A DNA stretch of 64,000 nucleotides. It comes from Maribacter vaceletii. GTDB lineage: Bacteria; Bacteroidota; Bacteroidia; Flavobacteriales; Flavobacteriaceae. The first letter of the stretch is position 1, and every line of letters begins with the position of its first letter. The stretch covers positions 186,001 to 250,000 of the forward strand of contig NZ_RBIQ01000009.1 of the NCBI RefSeq assembly GCF_003634105.1, written 5' to 3'. The notes under the pieces were generated by a model that ran no database searches, was not told the DNA's origin, and saw nothing but the letters and a program-made list of their open reading frames with translations. The position numbers and the translations under genes are program-made. This document shows positions 32,505 through 40,017 of the stretch, in pieces.

Positions 32505-33929
32505 ATGCAGCAGAACTACACTAAGGCTTTACAAGATCCTATTTTTAAAACATTAATGGAAGCAGCAGAGTCTTTATCTCTAGAAGTTTATGTTATAGGT
32601 GGTTTTGTACGCGACTTTCTATTACAAAGAGGAACTCCTAAAGATATTGATGTTGTTGCGGTTGGTAGTGGTATAGAACTAGCAAAAAAAGTGGCTACTT
32701 TACTTCCTAATACCCCACAAGTTTCTATATTCAAGAATTTTGGCACTGCCATGATTAAGTACAAAAACTTAGAGTTAGAGTTTGTAGGTGCTAGAAAAGA
32801 AAGTTACCATAGAGATAGTAGAAAACCTGTTGTTGAAGACGGAACATTAGAAGACGACCAAAAAAGAAGAGATTTTACTATAAATGCACTAGCGCTTTCT
32901 TTAAATAAAAAATCTTTCGGAAATTTAGTAGATCCTTTCAATGGCGTTAAACATCTAGAAGAAAATAGAATACAAACACCATTAGAACCAGGCATTACCT
33001 ATTCCGATGACCCCTTAAGAATGATGCGAGCCATACGCTTTGCAACGCAATTAAATTTTAAAATTGAAAAAGAATCATTAGACGCAATTACAAGTCATAA
33101 AGAAAGAATTAAAATTATTTCTAAAGAACGTATTGTAGATGAACTTCATAAAATACTTGCGAGTAGTAAGCCTTCTATTGGCTTAGCTTTATTGCATAAG
33201 ACTGGACTTTTACCCTATATTTTACCAGAACTTGTAGCCTTGCAAGGAATTGAAGAAATTGAAGGACAAAAACATAAAGACAACTTTTGGCATACCTTAG
33301 AAGTTGTAGATAATATTGCCGAAACCACAGATAATTTATGGCTACGTTGGGCTGCATTGTTACATGATATAGGTAAAGCCCCAACCAAAAAATTTCATAA
33401 AAAGATTGGATGGACGTTTCATGGGCATGAATTTGTTGGCTCTAAAATGGTCTACAAACTTTTTAAAAGATTACGAATGCCATTAAATGATAAGATGAAA
33501 TTTGTACAAAAAATTGTACTTATGAGCTCTCGTCCAATTGTCATTTCTGAGGACTTTGTAACCGATTCAGCTGTTAGAAGGTTAATTTTTGATGCCGGTG
33601 ATCATATAGAAGATTTAATGACTTTGTGTGAGGCAGATATTACTACCAAAAATGCCAAAAAACAAAAAAAGTACAAGAACAACTTTAAAATTGTACGACA
33701 AAAAATTGTTGAAGTAGAAGAAAGAGACCATATAAGAAACTTTCAACCGCCAATCTCCGGTGAGGAAATAATGACAACTTTTGGACTACAACCTTCTAAA
33801 GAAATAGGAATAATAAAAGAAGCTATTAAAGAAGCTATTTTAGAAGGAAAAATTGCTAATAGTTATGAAGAAGCTAAAGTATTTATGCTTCAAAAAGGAA
33901 AAACACTAGGGCTTTCTTCAATTTTATAA
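32505..33929 (+). CDS. cca: CCA tRNA nucleotidyltransferase with HD domain
   Basis: A 474-residue class II nucleotidyltransferase that builds or repairs the 3' CCA of tRNA. The catalytic head shows YVIGGFVRDFLLQRGTPKDI (GG and DxD start with Asp-Ile-Asp), then RRDFTINALALSL and DPLRMMRAIRFATQLNF. A C-terminal HD phosphohydrolase domain begins at about residue 245 (HDNFWHTLEVVDN-like, then ALLHDIGKAPTKK). The domain order is as in the E. coli-type enzyme although the HD module is more like that of Gram-positive members. Two bases separate it from tsaC. Confidence 0.95.
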   Translation: MQQNYTKALQDPIFKTLMEAAESLSLEVYVIGGFVRDFLLQRGTPKDIDVVAVGSGIELAKKVATLLPNTPQVSIFKNFGTAMIKYKNLELEFVGARKESYHRDSRKPVVEDGTLEDDQKRRDFTINALALSLNKKSFGNLVDPFNGVKHLEENRIQTPLEPGITYSDDPLRMMRAIRFATQLNFKIEKESLDAITSHKERIKIISKERIVDELHKILASSKPSIGLALLHKTGLLPYILPELVALQGIEEIEGQKHKDNFWHTLEVVDNIAETTDNLWLRWAALLHDIGKAPTKKFHKKIGWTFHGHEFVGSKMVYKLFKRLRMPLNDKMKFVQKIVLMSSRPIVISEDFVTDSAVRRLIFDAGDHIEDLMTLCEADITTKNAKKQKKYKNNFKIVRQKIVEVEERDHIRNFQPPISGEEIMTTFGLQPSKEIGIIKEAIKEAILEGKIANSYEEAKVFMLQKGKTLGLSSIL

Positions 33930-34028
33930 CTAACTATTTAGGATTAAAAAAGCAAAGAGCAGATACTTTTTAATTTAAGGAAAGAATAGTAATTTTATAC
34001 TCATATTTTTTTATATCAAAATACATCT

Positions 34029-35042
34029 ATGAAAAATAATAAATCGGTTATATACTGGCTACTTACGGGATGTATTTTAATTTTTATAATGGTTCTTGTT
34101 GGTGGTATTACTAGACTTACACACTCGGGACTTTCTATTTCCAACTACAAACTTATTTCTGGCACTTTACCTCCTTTAAATGCAAAAGAGTGGCAAGAAG
34201 CTTTTGACTTGTATAAGCAATATCCTGAGTATCAAAAATTAAACTCTCATTTTACAATAGAAGATTTTAAATCTATCTTTTTTTGGGAGTGGTTACATCG
34301 TGTTATTGGTAGGTTTATTGGTCTGGTTTTCATTATTCCATTTATCTACTTTTTAATCAAAAAAAAATTAAATAAATCAACTTTAAAAAAATGTTTTATT
34401 TTACTAGGCTTAGGAGCTTTTCAAGGTTTTCTTGGTTGGTATATGGTTAAAAGTGGGTTAATAAACAGGCCCGATGTTTCGCATTTTAGATTAGCGGCAC
34501 ACCTTACTACAGCTTTTATAACTTGCGCATATAGTTTTTGGGTGGCTTTAGATTTAATTTTTCCAGAAAAAAAACCTGCAGTCCCTGAACTAAAAAAAGT
34601 TTTACAAATTTCATTATTCTTATTAATTACTCAAATAATTTGGGGTGCTTTTGTTGCAGGTTTAGATGCTGGTTTTATTCATAATCACTGGCCTTTAATG
34701 AGTGAAGGAAAGTTAATTCATGAAACTGTTTACATAGAACAAACTCCTTTTACAAAAAACTTTATAGAAGGAAAAAGCGGTGTTCAATTTATTCATAGGT
34801 ATCTAGCATATATTGTTGTAGCTATAATAATTTACATTGGTTATAAATCTAGAAAAATAAAAACTTCGGCTTTACAAAAAAAGGGAGTTCAAATTTTAGT
34901 GAGTTTTGTTATATTACAATTTGGATTAGGAGTTTTAACTTTAGTTTTAGCTGTACCGTTATGGTTGGGAATTGCACATCAGATTGTTGCATTTTTATTA
35001 CTAGGTGCAATGACCTTTACTTTACATAGATTCTCTAAATAA
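34029..35042 (+). CDS. ctaA: Heme A synthase (COX15/CtaA family)
   Basis: A 337-residue membrane monooxygenase that oxidises heme O to heme A for aa3-type cytochrome oxidases. About eight transmembrane helices are arranged as two four-helix bundles. Conserved heme-ligand His residues are in FFWEWLHRVIGR, VSHFRLAAHLTTAF, VQFIHRYLAYIV and GIAHQIVAFLLL. The N-terminus has GGITRLTHSGLSI, and the middle loop GLDAGFIHNHWPLM is typical of the COX15 subgroup. No other oxidase assembly gene is adjacent. Confidence 0.95.
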   Translation: MKNNKSVIYWLLTGCILIFIMVLVGGITRLTHSGLSISNYKLISGTLPPLNAKEWQEAFDLYKQYPEYQKLNSHFTIEDFKSIFFWEWLHRVIGRFIGLVFIIPFIYFLIKKKLNKSTLKKCFILLGLGAFQGFLGWYMVKSGLINRPDVSHFRLAAHLTTAFITCAYSFWVALDLIFPEKKPAVPELKKVLQISLFLLITQIIWGAFVAGLDAGFIHNHWPLMSEGKLIHETVYIEQTPFTKNFIEGKSGVQFIHRYLAYIVVAIIIYIGYKSRKIKTSALQKKGVQILVSFVILQFGLGVLTLVLAVPLWLGIAHQIVAFLLLGAMTFTLHRFSK

Positions 35043-35055
35043 TAAGTATTTATTG

Positions 35056-35063
35056 TAACTTTG
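35056..35063 (+). promoter_or_regulatory. Bacteroidota -7 box TAACTTTG before the PRiA4_ORF3 gene
   Basis: TAACTTTG fits TAnnTTTG, 22 bases before the ATG at 35086; the same octamer occurs before the GT2 gene at 13138. A -33 element is not clear. Confidence 0.45.
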
Positions 35064-35085
35064 CCCACTCACAAATTTTCAGTAG

Positions 35086-35589
35086 ATGATTTACAAGGTT
35101 AGAATAATTTTAGACGCCTCCGAAGACATATTTAGAGATTTAGAAATTGAATCTCATACTTCTTTGGAAGACTTTCATAATGCAATTACGCAAGCTTTTG
35201 GATTTTTAGGTAACGAAATGGCTTCCTTTTATACTTGTGACCAGGAATGGAACCAAGATGAAGAAATTGCTCTTTTTGATCTTAGTGAAAGTGGATCTGA
35301 CGTTCGTTTAATGAATGAAACATTTTTAGAAGATATTATTACCAAAAATAATCCTAAACTTATTTATGTTTATGATTTTTTAAGCATGTGGACTTTTCTT
35401 ATTGAACTGGCGGACATTGTTGAAAAAGAAGATGGGAGAGCTTACCCTAATGTTCTTTTTAGTTTTGGCGAATTACCAGAATCTCCACCAGAAAAGAAAT
35501 TTGAAGCAGAAAAAGATAAAGATGGAATTGATTTTGACGATTCTATTGACAATTACGATGATTTAGATTTTGATGAAAATTGGAACTAA
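35086..35589 (+). CDS. PRiA4_ORF3-like domain protein
   Basis: A 167-residue acidic protein with the plasmid pRiA4b ORF-3-like (IS1096 TnpR-like) fold, shown by YKVRIILDASEDIFRDLEIE, SLEDFHNAITQAFGF, MASFYTCDQEWNQDEE and LIYVYDFLSMWTFLIEL. The last third is very acidic (Asp/Glu-rich from residue 145 on). Despite the family name there is no sign of a plasmid or transposon here; such genes are stable chromosomal genes in Flavobacteriia. No function is known. It is followed by a nucleoid-associated protein gene 71 bases later. Confidence 0.85.
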   Translation: MIYKVRIILDASEDIFRDLEIESHTSLEDFHNAITQAFGFLGNEMASFYTCDQEWNQDEEIALFDLSESGSDVRLMNETFLEDIITKNNPKLIYVYDFLSMWTFLIELADIVEKEDGRAYPNVLFSFGELPESPPEKKFEAEKDKDGIDFDDSIDNYDDLDFDENWN

Positions 35590-35660
35590 CACCAATCTAA
35601 ACTAAAATTACATTACAAAATACGCTTTACACTAACTAACAAAGAACACTACCATTACGT

Positions 35661-36719
35661 ATGATTAACTTATACCCAACTCAAATAGAAAGTATTTCAT
35701 TGCACCGCGTTGGAAACAAAAATAAAGGTGAAGGTCTTTTCCTTTCTTCAGATGCTTTTGGTTTAAATGATGAAACAACCGGATTATTAAAAGAATATTT
35801 TTTTAAACCTTTTAGAGAAAAAGAAGAGAATTACTTTAAACTTTCTAATGAAGTAGATGTAGAGTTTAATGAAATTTATAAAATAGTTTCAGATATATTC
35901 ATAAACCCTTCTAGCCTACATTCTAATTCTAAAAGAATTGCATCGCATTTATTTGAACAATCTAACCATCCCCATATTAAAAGTGGAGAGGTTTATGTTG
36001 CACACTTATCTAACATTATGCTAGATAATGTAAAAGTAGAAGCGGTTGGTATATTTAAGAGTGAGCTTAAACATGATTTTCTTCAGTTTGAGGAGACTGA
36101 TGATAATTTAAATATTCTAGTGCAACAAGGTATAAACATTAATAAACTAGATAAAGGTTGTTTAATATTTAATACCGCTAAAGAAGAAGGGTTTAAAGTC
36201 TTATCTGTAGACAGTAATAGATATGATACTAAATATTGGTTGGAAAATTTCTTAGGAGTAGAAGCCCTTGCTGATGAAAATTTCTACACTAAGAATTACA
36301 TTAAATTATGCCAAGACTTTGCAAAAGACGTTGTATTACCTGCAGAAGACAAACAACAAGAAGTTCTTTTTATGAACAGAGCGGTAAACCATTTTGCTAA
36401 GAATGACGAATTTGAAGAAACCAACTTCTTAAATGAAGTTATGGAAAACCCAGAATTAATACCTGAGTTTAAAAACTACAAAGTAGAAAAAGGCCCTAAA
36501 TATAGTGTTGAAGATGTTTCTACTTTTGATATTGCCAACAAAGCAGTTTCTGATGCTAGAAAGAAAATTAAAAATGTTATTAATTTAGACACGCACATTC
36601 AAATTAAAATGGATTTTATTAATCCAGAATCTGCAGAGAAATTTGTAGAAAAAGGATGGGACGAAGAAAAACAAATGTATTATTATTTAGTATACTTTAA
36701 TAAGGAAGAGAAAAACTAA
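35661..36719 (+). CDS. Nucleoid-associated protein (NdpA/YejK family)
   Basis: A 352-residue protein matching the 37-kDa nucleoid-associated family (NA37): QIESISLHRVGNKNKGEGLF at the start, ASHLFEQSNHPHIKSGEVYV, DNVKVEAVGIFKSELKHDFL, and a C-terminal HIQIKMDFINPESAEKFVEK. The family is linked to DNA or spermidine nucleoids in E. coli; some relatives act in phage defence, but the role in Bacteroidota is not established. No signal peptide. It is followed by copy 3 of the dispersed repeat and a bidirectional terminator. Confidence 0.88.
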   Translation: MINLYPTQIESISLHRVGNKNKGEGLFLSSDAFGLNDETTGLLKEYFFKPFREKEENYFKLSNEVDVEFNEIYKIVSDIFINPSSLHSNSKRIASHLFEQSNHPHIKSGEVYVAHLSNIMLDNVKVEAVGIFKSELKHDFLQFEETDDNLNILVQQGININKLDKGCLIFNTAKEEGFKVLSVDSNRYDTKYWLENFLGVEALADENFYTKNYIKLCQDFAKDVVLPAEDKQQEVLFMNRAVNHFAKNDEFEETNFLNEVMENPELIPEFKNYKVEKGPKYSVEDVSTFDIANKAVSDARKKIKNVINLDTHIQIKMDFINPESAEKFVEKGWDEEKQMYYYLVYFNKEEKN

Positions 36720-36731
36720 ATAACAAACTTT

Positions 36732-36764
36732 ACTAGATAATCGAGGTTTTATATGCTCCGAGGT
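36732..36764 (+). repeat. Dispersed palindromic intergenic repeat, copy 3 (short)
   Basis: Starts ACTAGATAATCGAGG and contains ATGCTCCGAGG as in copy 1, then diverges. It stands between a stop codon and a terminator, like copies 1 and 2. Confidence 0.6.
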
Positions 36765-36774
36765 AATTTATATT

Positions 36775-36811
36775 AAAAAACGCTTTGTATGTCTACAAAG
36801 CGTTTTTTTTT
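36775..36811. terminator. Bidirectional terminator
   Basis: AAACGCTTTGTA (36778-36789), loop TGTC, TACAAAGCGTTT (36794-36805), with an A-run before and a T-run after. The T-run merges into the stop codon of the minus-strand gene at 36810. Confidence 0.93.
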
Positions 36812-37886
36812 AATATCTACTTTCTATAATTTGTTTCATGCTAACATCTTCGTAGTTTCTTTTTACAAAATCTAACCCTAAATCTAAAACCTCTCCCATG
36901 GTTTTACTCTTTCTAAAATCCATATCTAGAATTAACTCATAAATTTGCTCTTTAAGCATTTCTATATTTTCTGGAGTAGAAATTTCATCCTCCCTACAAA
37001 TTTCAATTAATTTTTTAATTCTATTTCCTGAACTTTTTATTCTTTTAGCTACTATAGACCTCTCCTCTACTTTATATTGATCTACAGATTTTTTTTGTAG
37101 TTTTTTCCTAACCAACTCCACCATTAAATAATTTTCCTTAAAAAATTGAGGACGATACACTTTTAATTTTCCTTCAAAACATTGTTGGTCAAAATCTATA
37201 GCTCTAATCTTATACACCACATGATCAAAATCATGTGTTGGTACAATTACATAGTTATAAGAACGCATATCTCCTAATAAACGAATCATGCAACGTTCAT
37301 TAAACTTCACAAACTCTTTTGCAAGTTGGGATTTCTCAGATTCGGTACATTTTGGTAACATTTCTTTTATAAAAAAATCTCCAGGTATTCCTGCAATATG
37401 CTCTTCTATTAACGTGTCTTTGTATACTAAAAAATTTAAATTATATGGAGATAACATATGCTCTAACTCCAAGCCATAGACTCTAGAAGCATCTGTCTTT
37501 TTCACATAAAAATAAGTAAAGTTATCATTAAGAATATTCCTAACTTTTATTCTAAAAGGTTTAGAATTACCGAATGTACAGTAGTCTACCGCATCTATAT
37601 TTAGATATTGAATAATAGAATCACTACCATCTGAATGTAAAATAGAATATACTTTTTTTAAACTTAAATCTATCTCCTGTCTTTCAAATTCAGAATAATA
37701 AACTCTAATCCATAAGGTATCTTCATCATTAACATCATACACAGTAACAGAACCAGAAAAACGCAATAAATCCTCATAAAAAATTGGAATCTCTATTTTT
37801 CGGTTATAGTTTTCTAAATAAGCATCTAACCTATCATTTACTGGATAGGCTGGTTTTTTTTTCGACATTAATTTCTCCTCGGACAT
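36810..37886 (-). CDS. Atypical kinase-fold protein of unknown function
   Basis: A 358-residue cytoplasmic protein with no family I can name. The middle reads like a kinase of the APH/HipA type. TYFYVKKTDASR (Lys129/Lys130) fits the ATP-binding Lys, GLELEH (Glu140/Glu142) the helix C Glu, VYKDTLIEEHIAGIPGD (155-170) the hinge, GDMRSYN (Asp206, Asn211) the catalytic D-x4-N loop, and RAIDFDQQ (Asp231-Phe-Asp233) the metal-binding IDFD motif. Residues 1-110 are another alpha/beta domain, and the C-terminal 100 residues are helical and charged. No Gly-rich loop is obvious. It is monocistronic, convergent with the nucleoid-associated gene. The kinase reading is inference from motifs. Confidence 0.6.
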   Translation of the reverse strand: MSEEKLMSKKKPAYPVNDRLDAYLENYNRKIEIPIFYEDLLRFSGSVTVYDVNDEDTLWIRVYYSEFERQEIDLSLKKVYSILHSDGSDSIIQYLNIDAVDYCTFGNSKPFRIKVRNILNDNFTYFYVKKTDASRVYGLELEHMLSPYNLNFLVYKDTLIEEHIAGIPGDFFIKEMLPKCTESEKSQLAKEFVKFNERCMIRLLGDMRSYNYVIVPTHDFDHVVYKIRAIDFDQQCFEGKLKVYRPQFFKENYLMVELVRKKLQKKSVDQYKVEERSIVAKRIKSSGNRIKKLIEICREDEISTPENIEMLKEQIYELILDMDFRKSKTMGEVLDLGLDFVKRNYEDVSMKQIIESRY

Positions 37887-38055
37887 GTTTCTCTGTTTTA
37901 ATATACCTGAAACTCCAAGTTAAACATAAGTTTACATAAATAAAAAGTTTTAATATTTTATTACTTTTTCCTTTATCCTATGTTTTTCCCTAAAAATGTA
38001 ACAAATTTTCACTTTAATCGTCTTGTTATCATAATCCAACTAAATCGTAATCAAA

Positions 38056-38958
38056 TTGGAAAATATTTTAACAGTTACCAATCTCTCAAAAAAATACGGC
38101 TCCCTTTTAGCTGTCAAAAACCTTTCTTTTACCATTGAAAAAGGTAATGTTTATGGTATTCTTGGGCCCAATGGGAGCGGAAAATCTACAACCCTTGGTA
38201 TTGTTCTAAATGTCGTAAACAAAACGAAAGGAGAATTTTCGTGGTTTAATGGAACAACATCTACCCACGAAGCTCTAAAAAAAGTAGGCGCAATTATAGA
38301 AAGACCTAATTTTTATCCATACATGACAGCATTACAAAATTTAAAGCTCGTCTGTAAAATAAAAGATGTTCCAGAAAATAAAATAGAAGAAAAATTAGAA
38401 TTAGTAGGTTTATTAGATAGAAAACATAGCAAATTCAGAACCTATTCTTTAGGTATGAAGCAACGTTTAGCAATAGCCTCTGCCCTATTAAATGATCCGG
38501 AAATTTTAATTCTAGACGAACCCACAAACGGATTAGACCCTCAAGGTATTCACCAGATAAGAGAAATTATAAAAAAAATAGCTGCACAAGGAACAACCAT
38601 CCTTTTAGCTTCTCATTTATTAGATGAAGTAGAAAAGGTTTGCAGTCATGTTGTAATTTTAAGAAAAGGAGAAAAACTATATTCGGGTAGTGTAGATGGT
38701 ATGTTAGCTAGTCATGGATTTTTTGAGTTAAAATCTAAAGAACCAGAAAAACTTATACAAATTTTAGAAAACCACTCTAGTGTTGGAGAGGTAAAACTAG
38801 TAAACGGATTAATTACTGCTTTTTTAAAAGAAGAATTAAGTGCTGAGTTTCTAAATAAATTAATTTTTGATAAAGGAATAACCCTTTCTCATTTAGTTAA
38901 AAGAAAAGAAAGTTTAGAAGAGCAATTTTTAACTCTAACAAAAAATCAATCCAATTAA
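38056..38958 (+). CDS. ABC transporter ATP-binding protein
   Basis: A 300-residue ATPase starting at TTG 38056, because LTVTNLSKKYGSLLAVKNLS is the standard first strand. Walker A is GPNGSGKST (37-45); then the Q-loop region, the signature YSLGMKQRLAIASALL, Walker B ILILDEPTNGLDP and switch His in LLASHLLDEVEKV. The C-terminal 80 residues form the extra domain of CcmA/DrrA-type exporters. The permease follows 25 bases later. It probably exports a lipid, peptide or drug, or is needed for gliding-related export; nothing here decides. Confidence 0.93.
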   Translation: MENILTVTNLSKKYGSLLAVKNLSFTIEKGNVYGILGPNGSGKSTTLGIVLNVVNKTKGEFSWFNGTTSTHEALKKVGAIIERPNFYPYMTALQNLKLVCKIKDVPENKIEEKLELVGLLDRKHSKFRTYSLGMKQRLAIASALLNDPEILILDEPTNGLDPQGIHQIREIIKKIAAQGTTILLASHLLDEVEKVCSHVVILRKGEKLYSGSVDGMLASHGFFELKSKEPEKLIQILENHSSVGEVKLVNGLITAFLKEELSAEFLNKLIFDKGITLSHLVKRKESLEEQFLTLTKNQSN

Positions 38959-38983
38959 TTTTTTACTAAAACAACCTATCCAA

Positions 38984-39817
38984 ATGATCCGATTACTACA
39001 AATAGAATTCATAAAGCTTTGGAACAATAGAGCTAGTAAAGTACTTATACTATCCTATTTTTTTCTTTTAACCTCTATAGCTTTAATTGCTGCTATAAAG
39101 TTTGATATTGGTCCTATAAAATTTCATTTAGCAGATATTGGAATTTTTAACTTCCCATATATATGGCACTTCAATACCTTTATTACTGGTTTCTTTAAAT
39201 TATTCCTGGCTATAGTAATTGTGTCTATGATGGCAAATGAGTTTAGTAATAAAACTATAAAGCAAAATTTAATAGATGGTTTATCTAAAAAGGAATTTGT
39301 ACTATCCAAATTTTTAACTGTATTATCTTTTGCCATAATTTCTACTATTTTTGTTTTTTCAGTTTCTTTAATTTTAGGATTGGCATATTCAAATTATAAT
39401 GAATTCTCAATAATTTTTTCTGATTTAATATTTGTTTTAGCCTTTTTTGTAAAACTAGTAGGCTTCTTTTCCTTTTGCCTTTTTCTAGGTATATTAATTA
39501 AGCGTTCTGCATTTGCTTTAGGTTTTTTAATTCTATGGCAAATTATTGAAGGTATATTCAGAGGTCTAATTCGTTGGAAATTATTTGATGCGGAAACAAC
39601 AGAAATAGTAATGGGTTTTTTTCCTTTACAATCTATGTTTAATCTAATAAAAGAACCTTTTACACGACTAGATGCTGTACAAACAGTAGCAAACCAAGTA
39701 GGCGAAAAATTAACTGTAAATTACCACACTCATTGGTATGAAATACTTATTGTTCTTGCTTGGACAGCTATATTTATATACTCTTCTTATATTTTACTTA
39801 AAAAAAGAGATTTGTAA
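38984..39817 (+). CDS. ABC-2 type transporter permease
   Basis: A 277-residue membrane protein with six hydrophobic segments (about 18-38, 60-85, 105-130, 140-165, 175-195, 250-270). The start MIRLLQIEFIKLWNNRASKV and MMANEFSNKTIKQNLIDGLS are typical of ABC-2 / NosY-like permeases that partner with the DrrA-type ATPase encoded just before. Substrate unknown. No terminator is recognised directly after it; a perfect hairpin without T-run lies 115 bases downstream. Confidence 0.88.
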   Translation: MIRLLQIEFIKLWNNRASKVLILSYFFLLTSIALIAAIKFDIGPIKFHLADIGIFNFPYIWHFNTFITGFFKLFLAIVIVSMMANEFSNKTIKQNLIDGLSKKEFVLSKFLTVLSFAIISTIFVFSVSLILGLAYSNYNEFSIIFSDLIFVLAFFVKLVGFFSFCLFLGILIKRSAFALGFLILWQIIEGIFRGLIRWKLFDAETTEIVMGFFPLQSMFNLIKEPFTRLDAVQTVANQVGEKLTVNYHTHWYEILIVLAWTAIFIYSSYILLKKRDL

Positions 39818-39931
39818 TAATAGCTAACCTATATAATTATTACAAATACATCTAAAAGATATATACATAATTTATTTTTTATTATAAATCATAAAAAATT
39901 AAACTTTTCATACTTTAGGTAGTCTAATTTT

Positions 39932-39958
39932 ACAGATATGCTATATTAGCATATCTGT
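39932..39958. promoter_or_regulatory. Perfect 12-bp inverted repeat upstream of the T9SS giant gene
   Basis: ACAGATATGCTA (39932-39943), loop TAT, TAGCATATCTGT (39947-39958). No T-run on either strand, so it is probably an operator or a transcript hairpin, not a terminator. It is 60 bases before the ATG at 40018. Confidence 0.5.
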
Positions 39959-40017
39959 AAAAAGCGTATACTTTACATTTTTATGCTTTTTATAGTATTA
40001 GCAATTGAGACTGCCGT

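Noticed and set aside
35086-35589. Plasmid or transposon remnant, suggested by the PRiA4_ORF3 family name
   Set aside because: No transposase, inverted repeats or composition change nearby; the domain is common in flavobacterial chromosomes.
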